From contig NC_056757.1 in assembly GCF_018687715.1 (NCBI RefSeq), positions 3,075,501 through 3,139,500 of the forward strand: DNA of 64,000 bases. The letters run 5' to 3'. Source of the stretch: Carya illinoinensis (taxonomy: Eukaryota > Streptophyta > Magnoliopsida > Fagales > Juglandaceae). The position numbers and the translations under genes are program-made. The notes below the pieces were generated by a model. It saw only the letters and a list, made by a program, of their open reading frames with translations. It did no database searches and was not told the origin of the DNA. Positions 21,245-34,500 of this stretch are shown in pieces. How positions within the stretch are numbered: position 1 is the first letter of the stretch; each line of letters opens with the position of its first letter.

Positions 21245-21868
21245 AAAACGTGAGCAACGTATCCAAATATTTAAAAATAATTTTCATTTCTTCTTGTCTT
21301 AATTTATCTAATTTTAATCTATTTTATTTTTTTCTCAAATATTATTTAAATGCAAACACTTCCAAACTAATCATTATAATTTTTCCAAACTAATCTTAAT
21401 GAATTTCTCAAATTTTTAAATAAAAAATAAAAAAAATCAACTTTTTCAAATTTTAAAATAAAAATAATATTAAAATATAATTTTATAATTTTATAATATT
21501 TTTTATTCAACTATTTATCTAATTCCGTTTTTCAAAACTTAATAAATATTTAATCCAAACTATCTCATTATTATTTACAAAATCTTCATCTCACGATCTC
21601 GGTTTCCAAACATTCCGTTAATTAATTTTAAACTTTGTATTTCTTGGTCGATCGAGTCGATGAGGAGAATGTTGAAAATTGTTTTTGAATATAATCCAAC
21701 TAGTAATCTACATGTTGAAAATTGTTTCTTAATATAATCCAACCAGTAATCTACAAGATAAAAAATAAAAAAAATCAGATCGAGGTGCCAACAGATCCAA
21801 TAACAAATATCATGTATTCCTTGATCACGTAAATGAGATGAGATGTAATGTTATATACACTTATAAAA
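19464..21868. other. Intergenic region with MITE remnants and microsatellites
   Basis: MITE-A-like blocks at about 19805-19980 and, more decayed, about 21270-21615 (ATCATCTCATCTCATCTC, AATAATATTAAAA, TTTCCAAAC). Simple repeats: (ATA)n 21017-21050, (GGGGGT)n 21143-21163, (AT)n 21209-21239. A 64-codon minus-strand frame at 20015-20209 has no resemblance I can name. No gene supported. Confidence 0.5.
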
Positions 21869-21994
21869 GATGTAAATGTTACATAATTATTTTAAAAAAT
21901 AATAAAATTTTTTATTAAAAAATTATTATTTTTATGTAAGTCTCATATTTATTTATTTATTTATTTTAAAATGATTACACAATATTTACATTCT
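21869..21994. mobile_element. MITE family B, copy 1
   Basis: Short element with inverted ends: left GATGTAAATGTTACATAATTA, right (reverse complement) GAATGTAAATATTGTGTAAT, with an A/T interior. A sister copy is at 51399-51502. Confidence 0.5.
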
Positions 21995-22682
21995 TCACCA
22001 CTACAAATATCATTTCTCATTTGTTTTATTGGTAGTTCATTTTGTACTCTTGAATGAACAGTATTAGATATAAGTCCAAGGCTTACAAGCGTCGTGTTCT
22101 TGAAGCTGGAATGATTCTAAACACCAACCTTTGCAAAGGAAAAAGCTAGGTGATAAGTAATTGATTGCTCGGAACGTTAATTAGTTGCAAGCGGCCGGCC
22201 ACCGGCCAATGTCGATCTGCTACTTTGGTCATTCATAATTTTGGGTTTGGGACCTAATTGGGTGGAGCCTGATCATTTAATTATAACTTCATGACCGGCA
22301 GCTAGCCTCAACCGTACCATGCATATTCTATCAACCTAAGTCATATGTTTTTGGCTGCATGCTCGAATATCGATGTCGACCTATCAATTACGCACCTAGT
22401 CATATTGATCATAATGAATGAGCTCTTTAATCAGGGATGATTCGGCATGTGATCTTATTCTGGTCCACCGTACCATATACATGTTTACTGGATATTGTTG
22501 GTGAATGGTACTGGTGATCAGAATCATTCTCATGCAAGCAGATGATGTAATAAGAAGCAGGCCGGGTTGATTTTGTCTTTGCATGAAAGTGTGTTTTCCC
22601 TTTGTCACCATCCCTGCGGTCTCAAAGCTCACAAAATAATTTATACCTTGTTTGACAATTTGGAATCCCAAAGATTGCTCGC

Positions 22683-22693
22683 ACTATATATTT
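22683..22693 (+). promoter_or_regulatory. TATA box of the first SABATH gene
   Basis: ACTATATATTT about 75-85 bp before the ATG at 22767. The promoter spacing is retained although the gene is broken. Confidence 0.5.
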
Positions 22694-22766
22694 ACAAAAG
22701 ACTGATCATCAGGATCCAACACTCCCACTACGAGCAAGAACTGAAAGTGTGATATACAGAGAAGTG

Positions 22767-24605
22767 ATGGGGGAGTACTCAATAATCGCAATGAACGGTG
22801 GAGAGGGCCCCAACAGTTACACCCACAATTCCAAGCAACAGGTCTGTCTGTTCTTTTTCCTACATGAGCAGATGAAAAAGTAAATGAGGTGAAAGCTAGC
22901 TTCGATGAAAGCAGCTCTCATGTGGTCAAGTGAATGAAACTAACATAATAACTGTTTATGAAGCCCACCATAATATATATGTTTAGGTTAACCTGAATCG
23001 ATCATAGAATGAACAAAAGCTGAAAATTTTGTCAAAGTTCCAACCTGTGCGTGTAGACTGTGATAGTACTCAACTGATGAATGGAATTACACGTTGCATG
23101 GGAATGAGAAATTCTTTCGTTTATAATGATTTCATGGGCTCCAATTGTAACATGGAGTAGTTTTTTTGGAATATAAACTCATACCTGATTTGGACTTTTC
23201 TTTAATTGCTTACTGTCGTCTACTTTCGTCTCTCTTCATTCCTTGATTCGATTCCCTTTTAGATTCAGTTTTTCTTCTTCTTCTCTCCCTTTTTTTTTTT
23301 GTGTGCGCGCTAATTTACTATGAATCTATGATCAAAGTGAATTCTAAAACCAAGCTTTCCATTATACTAATTGAACACAGAGAAAGGGATCATATCGTGC
23401 AAAGGTCTTATTAAGCAATAGCATCCAAGAGAAGCTAACAGTCGAAAACAAATTGAATACTGCAAACCAACAAGTCTTCAGAATTGCGGATCTTGGATGT
23501 TCAGTTGGACCCAACACCTTTGCCTCTGTCCAAACAATAATAGAAGCAACGGAGCTTACTTTCAAAACCCAGATTCTCGAGTATAAACCGCCTGAATTCC
23601 ATGTGTTCTTCAATGATCATGTCGGTAACGACTTCAATACACTGTTCAAAACGCTTCCATTTGATAGGCAATACATGGCTGCCGGAGTCCCGGGCTCTTT
23701 TCATGGGCGACTGTTTCCCAAGGCCTCAATGAACTTCATGCATTCCTCTTTTGCTCTTCACTGGCTGACATAGGTTCCTGAGGAAGTGACAGAAGAGAAC
23801 TCTTCCGCATGGAATAAGGGGAGAATTAGCTACGTGGGTAGTTCTTCTGAAGTTGTGAAGGCTTACACAGAACAATTTGTTAGGAGGGTTTCTTCAGAGC
23901 AAGGGCTGTAGAATTGACCAGCCATGGATTGATGGCAATTCTCATGCCTTGCCTCCCAGAGGGAACCCTTCCTTCTGAGTCAATTATCATGCAAGTATTT
24001 GAGATTTTGGGATGTGCGCTTACAGATATGGCTAAAGAGGTAAGATTTTGATCACTTCCACTTGTGGACTAATTCACATGAGTGTGTGTTCATCTCTGTC
24101 CATCTCTCTCTGCACTGAACTATCTTTATCAGTCAAGCAATTGGAGAGTATCTGAACGGCAAATTTGTATAATTATCATATTTGGGTAGGTTTTTTTGTT
24201 TTTTTTTTTTTTATTTACGGTTCTCCTAATTCTGCCTCCTTAAAAACATGCATGCAGGGGCTGGTAAGTGAAGCTCTTGTGGACTCATTCAATCTACCCA
24301 TTTTTATCCCAACTGGCAATGAAGTAAAAGGAGTGCTCTCAAATATCGAGCATCTTACGATTGAGAAGTCAGAGGAAATAAACTACCCACCAAACCTTAG
24401 CAATCTTGAAGATGTTCGATTGTGCATTGGTCATGTAAGAGCGGTAATGGAAGGCATCTTATGCGAAAACTTTGGAGCTGAGCTCCTTGACCAACTTTTT
24501 GAGAGGTACTCAGACAAGGTTGAACAGTTCTCCAAGACCTCAGCCTTTACTCGGATTGGGAAGTTGGAAAACTTATTTCTACTCCTGGAACTAGGATTGC
24601 TCTAG
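22767..24605 (+). pseudogene. SABATH carboxyl methyltransferase, disrupted copy 1
   Basis: Three exons remain: 22767-22841 (MGEYSIIAMNGGEGPNSY...), 23381-24039 and 24258-24605, with proper GT/AG borders. The SABATH SAM-binding motif (IADLGCSVGPNTF), NDHVGNDFNTLF, YMAAGVPGSFHGRLFP and ALHWL are all present. The C-terminus reads into KLENLFLLLELGLL. SABATH enzymes use SAM to methylate carboxyl groups of small acids such as salicylate, benzoate, jasmonate or farnesoate. Exon 2 has an in-frame TAG at 23771-23773 directly after ALHWLT, and a frameshift with loss of a few codons near 23880-23895. A second TAG follows in the original frame and the family frame resumes one base off. It therefore cannot give a full enzyme. 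The remaining exons are well preserved, so the loss is recent. Confidence 0.88.
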
Positions 24606-26574
24606 AACCGCCATTAATGAACATGCTTCTATCAACAAATTTCAATCCGAAGGAATAATATCAGAAAGATGCTGAAATGTTTTGTCACTGACTGTTGAAA
24701 ATTTCAGCATTTTCATATATAGGTATTAATCATTTGGTGCAGTTTGATTTGATTATTCAAAAGCTGCACCAAATTAAGTAATTACGTTTATGACGCATGT
24801 ACCAACGTCTGTGAGCAAGTCAAGAAGAAATAAACGGAGTTTTGTCTCCAATTCTTTGAGACCCACATGAACAGAATTTATAGTTACAGAAATGCATTTA
24901 GAGAAGAAGACAAAGAAGCCAATATCCTTTGATCATCCTCCTCTATTTTGCCTAGGTTGAAAAAAGAAGGAAAAATTACAAGTACGGAATCATGATTTGC
25001 GTTGCACCGATGGTGTGTTATAGATGATGCATGCAGCAAGCATGCAGGACAATTAGAACACAGTCAAAGGAAGACCTACTCCTTTAATATATAATGCTAA
25101 CAATTGAATTACCTCTTTAATTGGTATAATTTACTGATGTAATCTGATGCATGGCTAAATCTAGACCTCTCAAACAAACATAAAAGTTTGCAAAGAAATA
25201 TTTCAATGCTTGGATATATGCCCCCTTTATTTCACTACTGCATAGCTGATAACTGAGAAGAAGGGAAAGAGCTATATCAATCATGATAAGCAGCTTATTG
25301 CGATGAACATGATGAGGATATCCAAGAAACCTAGCTACTACAAGATCGATGCATGGTAATCCTTGTCCCTTGTGACACGCATATTACTTTTACTCTTACC
25401 AAAATTAGTCATTACAGTACTGATCATTCATTACTGAGGTCAAAGTCAGTGGGAGGGGGGTAGGGAGCTTTGTTCAATGCATGGAATACACTATAGAACT
25501 AGCAGTCAGTGTTTCTGAATAGCCAAATAATCAAATGGATGGAGTCCACGATACTTTAAAGACTCCTAAAATGCTGGCGTTTAAAGTTGAACAGTGGAAT
25601 ATTCAATTATGTTTTTCTAGGTTTAATATTAATAGTTTCCAGAAGCCCATATATAATATTCAAAGCTTTCTGTGCGAAGTTAATGCATGCATGTAATTAA
25701 GCCACGTGGTGGCCATGCCTTACTTCTTGCGAATGGGGCATGGGAAGAAATCTGGCAATGGCAAAAGGCTGTAATATCATTCTACATTAATCGTGGTAGC
25801 GATAGATTTGGTATATGGACAAACAATTTGACTGACTCACATATCTTAGTCTCATTCATTTTTAATTTTTTATAGTCAAATGACTCAAATATTTCCAATG
25901 CCATGTTCATACGTTTCGAAAAAATATAAAACTTTTACAATAATATTAATTTTTATTTTAAAAATTTTAAAAATGGTATTAATTTTTTTTGTTTTTTTTT
26001 TTTCATATTGAAAAAATTAATTGTGATAATTAAATGAAAAATTAAAAAATATTTTATTTTTTTAACTAATGTTTGGGAAGGGAGCATTAACGCTATTCAT
26101 CATCTCAATTATGATCTTCATCTCGCCATCCCATGATGTAATATTAGATAATTAGATAATATTTATTATATCTCATTTATGAATAAATTATCAAATGCCA
26201 CATCATAAAATAATGTAAAAATAAATAATGAATAGATTTTTTTTTTAATTTAAATTAATACATGATATTGATGGTCAAGACTTTTGAGTAAGACAAAGTA
26301 AACCAAATTATATTTTATGGATCCACTATATATATATAGCGTATAATTAATAATTCAAGCAAGAATACGTAAGCAATTACCACTTGTTTCTAATTAAGTA
26401 GAGCAGAGTAGTGTATTTTTCCATATCACATATCAATTACTCTTACGATGTGTCGGCACGCAATCTGATGATCCTGGTCCACCACTTTTTATTTATTTTA
26501 AGAAATGTTTTTATCCATTTCACAAAATTAAAATCATAAATTACGTTACTAATCACTTCGACATCAACACACTT
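24606..26574. other. Spacer between the two SABATH copies
   Basis: AT-rich, with no gene, RNA or structured repeat recognised. The frame leading into the second SABATH copy is open from about 26399 but shows no family similarity before about 26575. Confidence 0.5.
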
Positions 26575-27641
26575 TCATCTAGTACTTCTCCAAAGTTAGT
26601 TCTGTGTATAGCAGACTTGGGTTGTTCTACAGGAACCAATACCTTCATCGCTGTGCAAAACATAATAGAGGCCCTTGAACTCCTATACAGATCAAGATCA
26701 AGAGGACTTGACACTGATCAGATTCCAGAATTTCAAGTGTTCTTCAATGACCATTCTTCCAATGATTTCAACACTCTCTTCAAGTCCCTTCCTCCCAACA
26801 GACAATACTTTGCAGCTGGGGTGCCGGGTTCTTTCCATGCCCGCTTGTTTCCAAACTCATCTCTTCCTTTCATTCACTCCTCTTATGCGCTACACTGGCT
26901 GTCCAGGGTCCCCATAGAGGTCATGGATGAGAGTTCTCCTGCATGGAATAAAGGCAGGATTCACTACACTAATGCGCCAAAGCAAGTTGGGGAGGCCTAT
27001 GCAACTCGGTTTGCCAAGGACGTGGAGTTCTTTCTTAGTGCTAGAGCACAAGAGCTTGTGGCTGGAGGGCTGTTGGCACTCTTCCTACCTGCCGTCCCCG
27101 ATGTCTTGAGCAATTCTGACACTGTTATTGGCACAGAACTAGACCTTCTAGGATCTTGCTTAATGGACATGGCCAAAGAAGTAAGTGAATAGTTTCTTAA
27201 AACAAAAAATCACACTAGGATGGAAATTGGCACTGTTCTTGTTTGCATGAGGCATACACTGTGCTTTGTAAATGATGGTTTTTTTTTTTCAAACTGCAGG
27301 GATTAGTGAGTGAAGCAAAGGTGGATTCTTTCAATTTGCCCCTTTACTACACTTCCCATAAGGAATTGAAGGAATTGATTGGAAGAAATGAGCATTTCAC
27401 CATTGAGAGGATGGAAAATCTGAATAACCCGAAGAAGCATGTTATCTTGCCGAAGCCCTCAATGCGTGCTTAATACATGAGAGCCAAATTGGAAGGAGAA
27501 TTTGTGAAGAAGTTTGGAAATGAGATCATGGATGAGTTGTTTAATCGCTACTCTGAGAAAGTTGCAGGCTCCTCCTTTTTCTTATATCCCGAGACCTACA
27601 AATACATTACATTGTTTGTACTTCTAAAACGCAAGGATTAA
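26575..27641 (+). pseudogene. SABATH carboxyl methyltransferase, 5'-truncated and disrupted copy 2
   Basis: Exon 2 (about 26575-27180) carries IADLGCSTGTNTF, NDHSSNDFNTLF, YFAAGVPGSFHARLFP, ALHWLSRVP and ends at a GTAAGT donor. Exon 3 (27300-27641) ends LFVLLKRKD. The first exon and start of exon 2 (the MNGG-type N-terminus and substrate-binding Tyr/Gln region) are missing upstream. Exon 3 has an in-frame TAA just before a YMRAKLEGEF stretch, near 27470. It belongs to the same family as the copy about 2.0 kb upstream but is clearly diverged from it, so this is an old tandem pair, not a fresh duplicate. Both copies are lost at this locus. Confidence 0.87.
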
Positions 27642-27933
27642 ACTTTAGTTTCATCAAACCAAATAATAATGGGATTCCAATTCCTTCAGCTCTTAGTGTA
27701 ATCAAGGTCAATGATCTATTTTCTTTATATAATCTAGAGGGAAATAATGTGACTACAGACTCTTTTCTTTTACATTTTTGTTTCATGTATGGTTCAATCT
27801 AGTTTTAGAACAATCAAGAACAATGATTCCCCGAGATCTGATCTTTGAGATGAACAAAAAAAATTAAATGTCGCGTTACAATCTTAATGGATAAATCTAA
27901 AAAAAAGATCAGTTAAACTTGTGTTTCAATCTT

Positions 27934-28137
27934 GAGATCATACGTTCACTTTGTTCCGTTCCACACAGATTAAACAAAAATACTGAAGTCACGGGAAAAT
28001 TTAAAATAAAAAATAAAAAAAATACAGGGGAAAGAGAGATCATACGTTCACTTTGTTCCGTTCCACACAGATTAAACAAAAATACTGAAGTCACGGGAAA
28101 ATTTAAAATAAAAAATAAAAAAAATACAGGGGAAAGA
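27934..28137 (+). repeat. Identical 102-bp tandem duplication
   Basis: Units 27934-28035 and 28036-28137 appear base-for-base identical. The unit length is a multiple of three, so small frames on both strands run through; this is coincidence, not a coding repeat. It lies in the spacer 3' of ALIX and 3' of SABATH copy 2. Confidence 0.93.
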
Positions 28138-28487
28138 GAGACTTGACAGGAAATTCTCATCTTCAACGTTTCACGAGAAGAATGCCTCCCTAGTAGATGG
28201 AAGATTGTCTATCAAACATGTACAATAATTAACGCCATTCTATATTTCTCATCATTCATTAAAAGCTATACATAGGAAAATCATCGTGTATGCTATTTAT
28301 TCACATATAAAGCACATTACGCAGACCAACAGAGGGATCATCAAGATGATAATCTACACAATCATAAATGAGATTTAGTTTTAATCCTATCCATTTAATG
28401 AAGGACGGAACAACATGACAGATAATAAATACAACACAAGCAAAAACAAATTATATAGTCAAAAGGGTCAGAAGCTACCCAGATACG

Positions 28488-29439
28488 CTATTGTTGATTA
28501 TAGTAGCCACTTTGGTGAGGAGGAGGATAGGGAGCTGGAATGTTATAAGGAGGCCGAGGAAGAGATCCAGGTTGTTGTGCGTGAGCATTGTAGTATGGGC
28601 CTCGCCACCCCGGATAAGCAGGTTGGCCATACTCGTGGCTTGCAGGTAGCTGCTGTTGGGCCTGAGGAGGTGGATATGGAGCAGCAGAAGCAGGTGGAAC
28701 TTGGTATGGATGAAGCGGCGGCGGCGGCTGTGGGGAGCTGTAAGGGGCAGGCGGGTGACCGTATCCTGCCATTGTTGGCTGCTCACGGGTATGGTAGTAA
28801 GGTGTTTGTAAACGAGGATCTGCCTGCTGATGTAAATTGGATCTCTGATTTTGATATCCTACTGAAGGGTAATTGTTCGCAACTGTGTTTTTGCCATCTT
28901 GGAAACTTAGGCCGGCCATTTGTCTTTGCACATCTTCAATCATTTCCCGGCACTGGATGCCTCTGGTCATGATAAAATCACTGCATTGCTGCTTTACATT
29001 TGTGATTGCATCCTATTGGAAAAACACACCTCATATATCAGCTAATTGTGTGAAAATATACCCCTTTTCTCAACATAAAAATAGGCCAAGTTTATAAAGC
29101 AACAACTGATCAACTTATTACCTGAAAAGTAACATAGAACTTCAATCCTTCATTTATATTCTCCTTAATCTCACGAAACTTTGCAATGGCAGCTTGAATC
29201 TGCTTGTAACATTTTTCACGCGATGCTGGAAATATTGAGGGGCAAAAAGATCAAATCAAAATATATGAAAAGAGAATACCATACTCCTTTGAATTGTAAA
29301 ATGCAGCCTATAAGCATCATCAAAGCAAAAAGTTATAGTAGAATGTTTAGAAAGAACGCAAGGACCTACTTAAGCAAAAATAAGCATCATTAGAAAGAAG
29401 GGACAATAGAGGAAAGGTATAATCACATTTTTTTTTTAA

Positions 29440-29470
<31 letters not shown>

Positions 29471-31491
29471 TGAATAATAAGATAATCCGAGAATGTGATG
29501 TCATTTGACCACCAGAATGATAACCTCGGAGAAACACGAATGGTAGAGTAGTATTGGATGGCCCAGCACAGAAACAGACCCCTATACATGCAAGTCCCGG
29601 GATTCAGGTTTATTTGTTAGAAACAGATTGGACACGGATCCTTGCTCCTAAAAGTTTTCAGAAACCAAGGTACACACCCATGAGTTGATTAACATACTTG
29701 AGAAACAGGTAGGTCTCATAAACCATTGAGGGTGGAATGAGATGTCAAGAACTTTGCATTGTGAGGTGTCAAGAACTTTGTGGAATGAGATCTTTAGAAG
29801 AATTGATGCTCCTTGGGTAATGCAATGCCATTGGAGGTGGTTGATCTACTTGCTTGTTGGAAGGACATTCACGGCTGTCCTCAGGTGGGGGCACTTTGGA
29901 AGATGGTAACGTTGTGCATTATGTGGTGTATTTGTTCGGAAAGGAATGCATGGTGTTTTGAAGATACGTAGCACACTATGGCGGAGCTTCAGAATTTTTT
30001 CTTACACATGTTAATGCTCTGGTTTTCAGCTATTGTGCTTCCCGGAACCAATGTTCATGACTTCTTATCTTTTAGCATGTTTAGAAAGTTTTTAGGCGTT
30101 TCTTCTGTATACTCCCTGTGTACATAGGCTATGCCTATTTTCATTCCCTTCAACAAAATTTGATTATTACTTATAAAAAAAAAAAGGTCTCATAAACCAT
30201 GTCATAGATGAACTACTAAATCATGGTCATATTGATTAGTATTCCATGTCCATTTGAAAAAACACCTAAGTCAGACTAGCTAATAGAAACTGATATGCCT
30301 GAAGCATAACGTAAATGTGAAAAGTTTTAAATGGCATTGGGCTGTAAAATGCTTAGAATGCATGAAGATCTTTCACACATTTAACAATAAAGAGTAAAGA
30401 AAAAAAATTGAATGTGTCCTTAAAAAAGAAATGACCCAACCAAAAAACCAACCTTTATAATCTTCAAGGTTAAAGATCGCTGAAAACTCATTATTTTGAG
30501 CCTGTAACAAAAATAACAATGTTATTAAGATGCTGAAAATGCTTCATCCAAATCTCCTTTTTAACCTCATGAATATCAGAATCTAACAGTTATAACTTAT
30601 ATGGGTAAAAATGTCAAGTTGATGCATAGCAGGGAAAAAAATACAAAGATGCCATTAAGAGAAAAAATGAAAAGCTGGGAAAATTAAAAATTAAAAAAAA
30701 ATAATTGTGAAGCACCCAATTTGCAATCACCACTCACCACTCTCAAACCGTCAATTTTAACAATTACCATCCTAAACTACCAAAAAATGGCAATCCACAA
30801 CCTCCATGAAAAGTTTGACATCAATAAACTTAATAAAAAATTGAAAAATAAAAAGTAAAAAAGGGAAAATAAAAAAAATAATTTTTTTAAAAAAATATTC
30901 AAATAAAATAAAAACATAAAAAATGAAATTTATTTTTTTAAGAACAATTTAAAAAAAAGGCATAAGTAATTTTTTTCAATCAAGAAAAACTAAAAGCACA
31001 AAAAATAAAATAATCATTTTTTCCTTAATTAAAGTTTAATCCTTTTATTTTTTTTATGAAACATTTTAGAAAACATTTATATTTTTAAATATTTTCTATA
31101 AAATTTCTCTAATTAACAGGATACTTTGTCCTTTGGATCGAGAACTTTCAGAGGTGACTGTCTTTTAAGGGAAAATAGGGTACCGAAAGTTTTTCCTAGT
31201 GTGGAGTCGTGATTCATCATTGCCAAATTGATAGCATGGGGTTAATTGTAAATTAAGTGATAGTTTGAATGGGGTTTTGTATTTTTCCCTAAAGAATTAG
31301 ACCTGGATTTGCAGCAATAATTGTTCTTGCGCCTCAATATTTTGGGCAATTTCTTCACAAATGTGATCATACTTTGATATCTCCTTCCTGAAAAGATCCT
31401 CGTAGGAGCCAGTTGATGTCATCAGCTTAGGTAGTATATCATCCTGAAGCCATATGTAGAGCATAAACACTTACTAAATATATATACATAC

Positions 31492-31560
<69 letters not shown>

Positions 31561-34500
31561 AAGCACAATCGAGTATGTCATAATGTATCACTGTAAAACT
31601 ACCAATTACGGGAACAACAAACTGCATAGAAGGAACACTTGATCATTATACAATTTGATCACAGTAATAGGCAGCCACATTTGTAGAAAGCAAACATCCA
31701 ACTTATTGATTTCTACATGCAAAAGACACGAACTATAATACAACATGCTCTTTGGAAAACACACATCAGATTATGCTTGTGCAGAAAATGCCAAAAACAA
31801 AGACAAGTGCAAAAGAAGAATAACGCAAATTTTTTTTTGTGTTATCCTTGTTTTGCACTTATCTTTGTTTGGTTCATATCTTAAAAACAAGAGTAGCAAT
31901 TGCAAATTTTAACTCCGTTCTTACTTGTATGGAATATTCAAAACCAAAATTATTCAGCTGGATTTAATAGTTTCTAATATTCACTGGACATTTTTTTATA
32001 TAAGTAAACGATTTTATTAATGATGATAGGCATAGCCCAAGTACACAAGATGGTATACAAGATATAGGACCTATCCAGTTCGCAGTAATGAAAACAAGAA
32101 AGCCATGAAAATCTAGGCCATTAAAGAGATAGGACCTAATATTCATTGGACATTATCATAATGCAGCTATTAAAGATAAAACTTTTTTGATATAATGAAC
32201 AACAAAAAGTACAAGATATAACCTTAACAACACAGATTTTAAACATTTTCTTCTAATTAGGCAAATGCAGCAAACGACTAATGCTTGAAGATCGTTTTGC
32301 AACAATTATACGTAACTTTAACCCATCTAATCCTTTTCATATTGATGAAAATACATGCAATAATAAGGACCTCAAAACAATCCAAAACGATATCTGCATC
32401 TTATGGTTAAGAGTCATTTTATTAGAAATGACTTAAGATTAAAAAACAAGTGAAGAATAACCATTAGTTCCGCGTTTAGCTCAAGACAAAGAGCCCAAGC
32501 AAGTATACATGTTGAACCAAAAAAAAAACCCCTAGTTGAAACCAGAGAACATATCAGTCCACAATTTTCTTCTGGGTCAGTTTGCCTCTTTTTCATTTAT
32601 TGGTAAGTTACGCACCCGATGGGTCATGAACTCAAGACCTCACCTACACTTTATTTTTATAGGAGAAAATGCCATTTGAATTTCATTGGCATTTTTGGTG
32701 GGATTGAGGGGAAATACAAATACCAATGTCACCTCAAAAAATAAATAAATAAAGACATAAGACCTGGCCGCTAAATAACCATATGCATGCAATAAAGAAG
32801 TCAAACAAGGCATAACTCTGCACTTCTTCTGTACAAGGGTGCACTCTTTTCTTTCAATGAAAATCTATCAATTATTGATAATAAAACACACCTTCCTTTT
32901 CATCTCTTTAAGCATGTCTTCAAGACCAGCCCGTTGTGCACCAAGAGTTTCCAATTGCCTCTGTATCATTAAGCATGCAAAGTTAAAAATAGTCAAACAC
33001 AAAAGTAGTACATACAAACCTTAAAACACCTTTGAGATTAGGAATAGGACCTTTAGATCTAATCTCAAAGCAAAATACTTGATGGATAGATCTTATTTCT
33101 GGGACACTTTACCTAAGAGGCCTTTGGAAGTAAGAAAAATTATGTATTCCAGTTTACACCAATGTTTCCAGTTCCCAATATACCATGTACACCAAGATGT
33201 AGGTTTTGAGAACATGTTGACACAAGAAGTGGATAAGTTGGAGATGCACGCATGCTTGTATGTATGTATTTATACAGATATATAGATACATTGCATGCCA
33301 ATGTACCACATGCCAGTCATCAAGCACAAGTCCAAAACATCAGTGCAACTGGTCAATGCTTAACTTCTTTCCTTGTAATTATTCACAAGCAAAAGTGATT
33401 TTTTATTAAAGCAAGAATTAGGCATAGCCCAAGTACATAGAAAGTATACAACTAAGAACACCTAGTTACAATTAGTAAAGCAAGAATTAGGCATAGCCCA
33501 AGTACATAGAAAGTATACAACTAAGAACACCTAGTTACAATTAGGAGCTAGAGATATATACAACGAAATCATGGAACTTGACCCATTCAAAACAATAACC
33601 GCAGCCCAAAAAGCAGAAAGTAAAAAACTTATGTGTCACATGCAACTTATATTCGCAACTCTTAACAACTTATGTGGCGCATGCAGTGCAGAAACACTTC
33701 TTTCTCCAATCTTTCTACGAATAGCTAGGAGTTCATGAGAAACCTATCCTTCTACCAATTCTAAGCATTAAAAGTCAGACTTTCCAAACCTAGAATAGCG
33801 ATGCCAAAAGTAAAGTCCAACCACAGAAAACAAATCAATATAAATATATGATACCAATTATATTTAAGTAAAAAATGTTAAAATCATATATTCGATAAAA
33901 ATGGAATAACATCATACCATTTTTAACTATTAAAACAGCATGACATCTACACGGTAAGTTATTTGAAACAACCAGTATGATGTGACTAGATTGTTTACAT
34001 CTTGTCTAAAGCTTCAAAACATTCTCCAAACAAGTTCAGCCCCTACTTGACACGTGCTTTATCATTACTATATTTTACAGATCAAGAAAGTATTCTCCAA
34101 ACAAATGAGAGGATGAAAATATATGAATGTACATAATACTCTGCCAAAAAACTTGTATTTTTTTTTTTTGGGTGTGGGGGGGGGGGTTGCTGGGCCAGGG
34201 GGAGGAGTGAATGATAAAAATAAAAAAAAAGGCATAATCAAGCATTGGAAAAATGTGGAAAAGACATCTTTGGCTCATATAAATTAAAGAAGGGGAAAAT
34301 CTGATCTGTGTTCTTGAGGTCTGCCTATTGTCATCAATAAAATTAACATTTCCTTATCAAAAATATTAAAGAAAATATTTACCAAGCTCTGCTTCAGGGC
34401 ACCGACGACAGCATCTTCATTGGAATCTAGGGACATTATGGGTCTTGCTAAAGATGGGAGGGCCGATTCAATCTGACGAAAGAAAATCCACATATAGGAT

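Noticed and set aside
27909..28166. Open frames on both strands across the 102-bp duplication
   Set aside because: Repeat unit is a multiple of three, so any open frame is kept; sequence has no protein character.
28415..28972. 185-codon plus-strand frame with an acidic, Glu-rich translation
   Set aside because: Antisense of the Pro/Gln/Tyr-rich last exon of ALIX.
32600..32665. Minus-strand sequence GAGGTCTTGAGTTCATGACC resembling a tRNA/SINE B box
   Set aside because: No A box at the right distance and no A-tail or target duplication.
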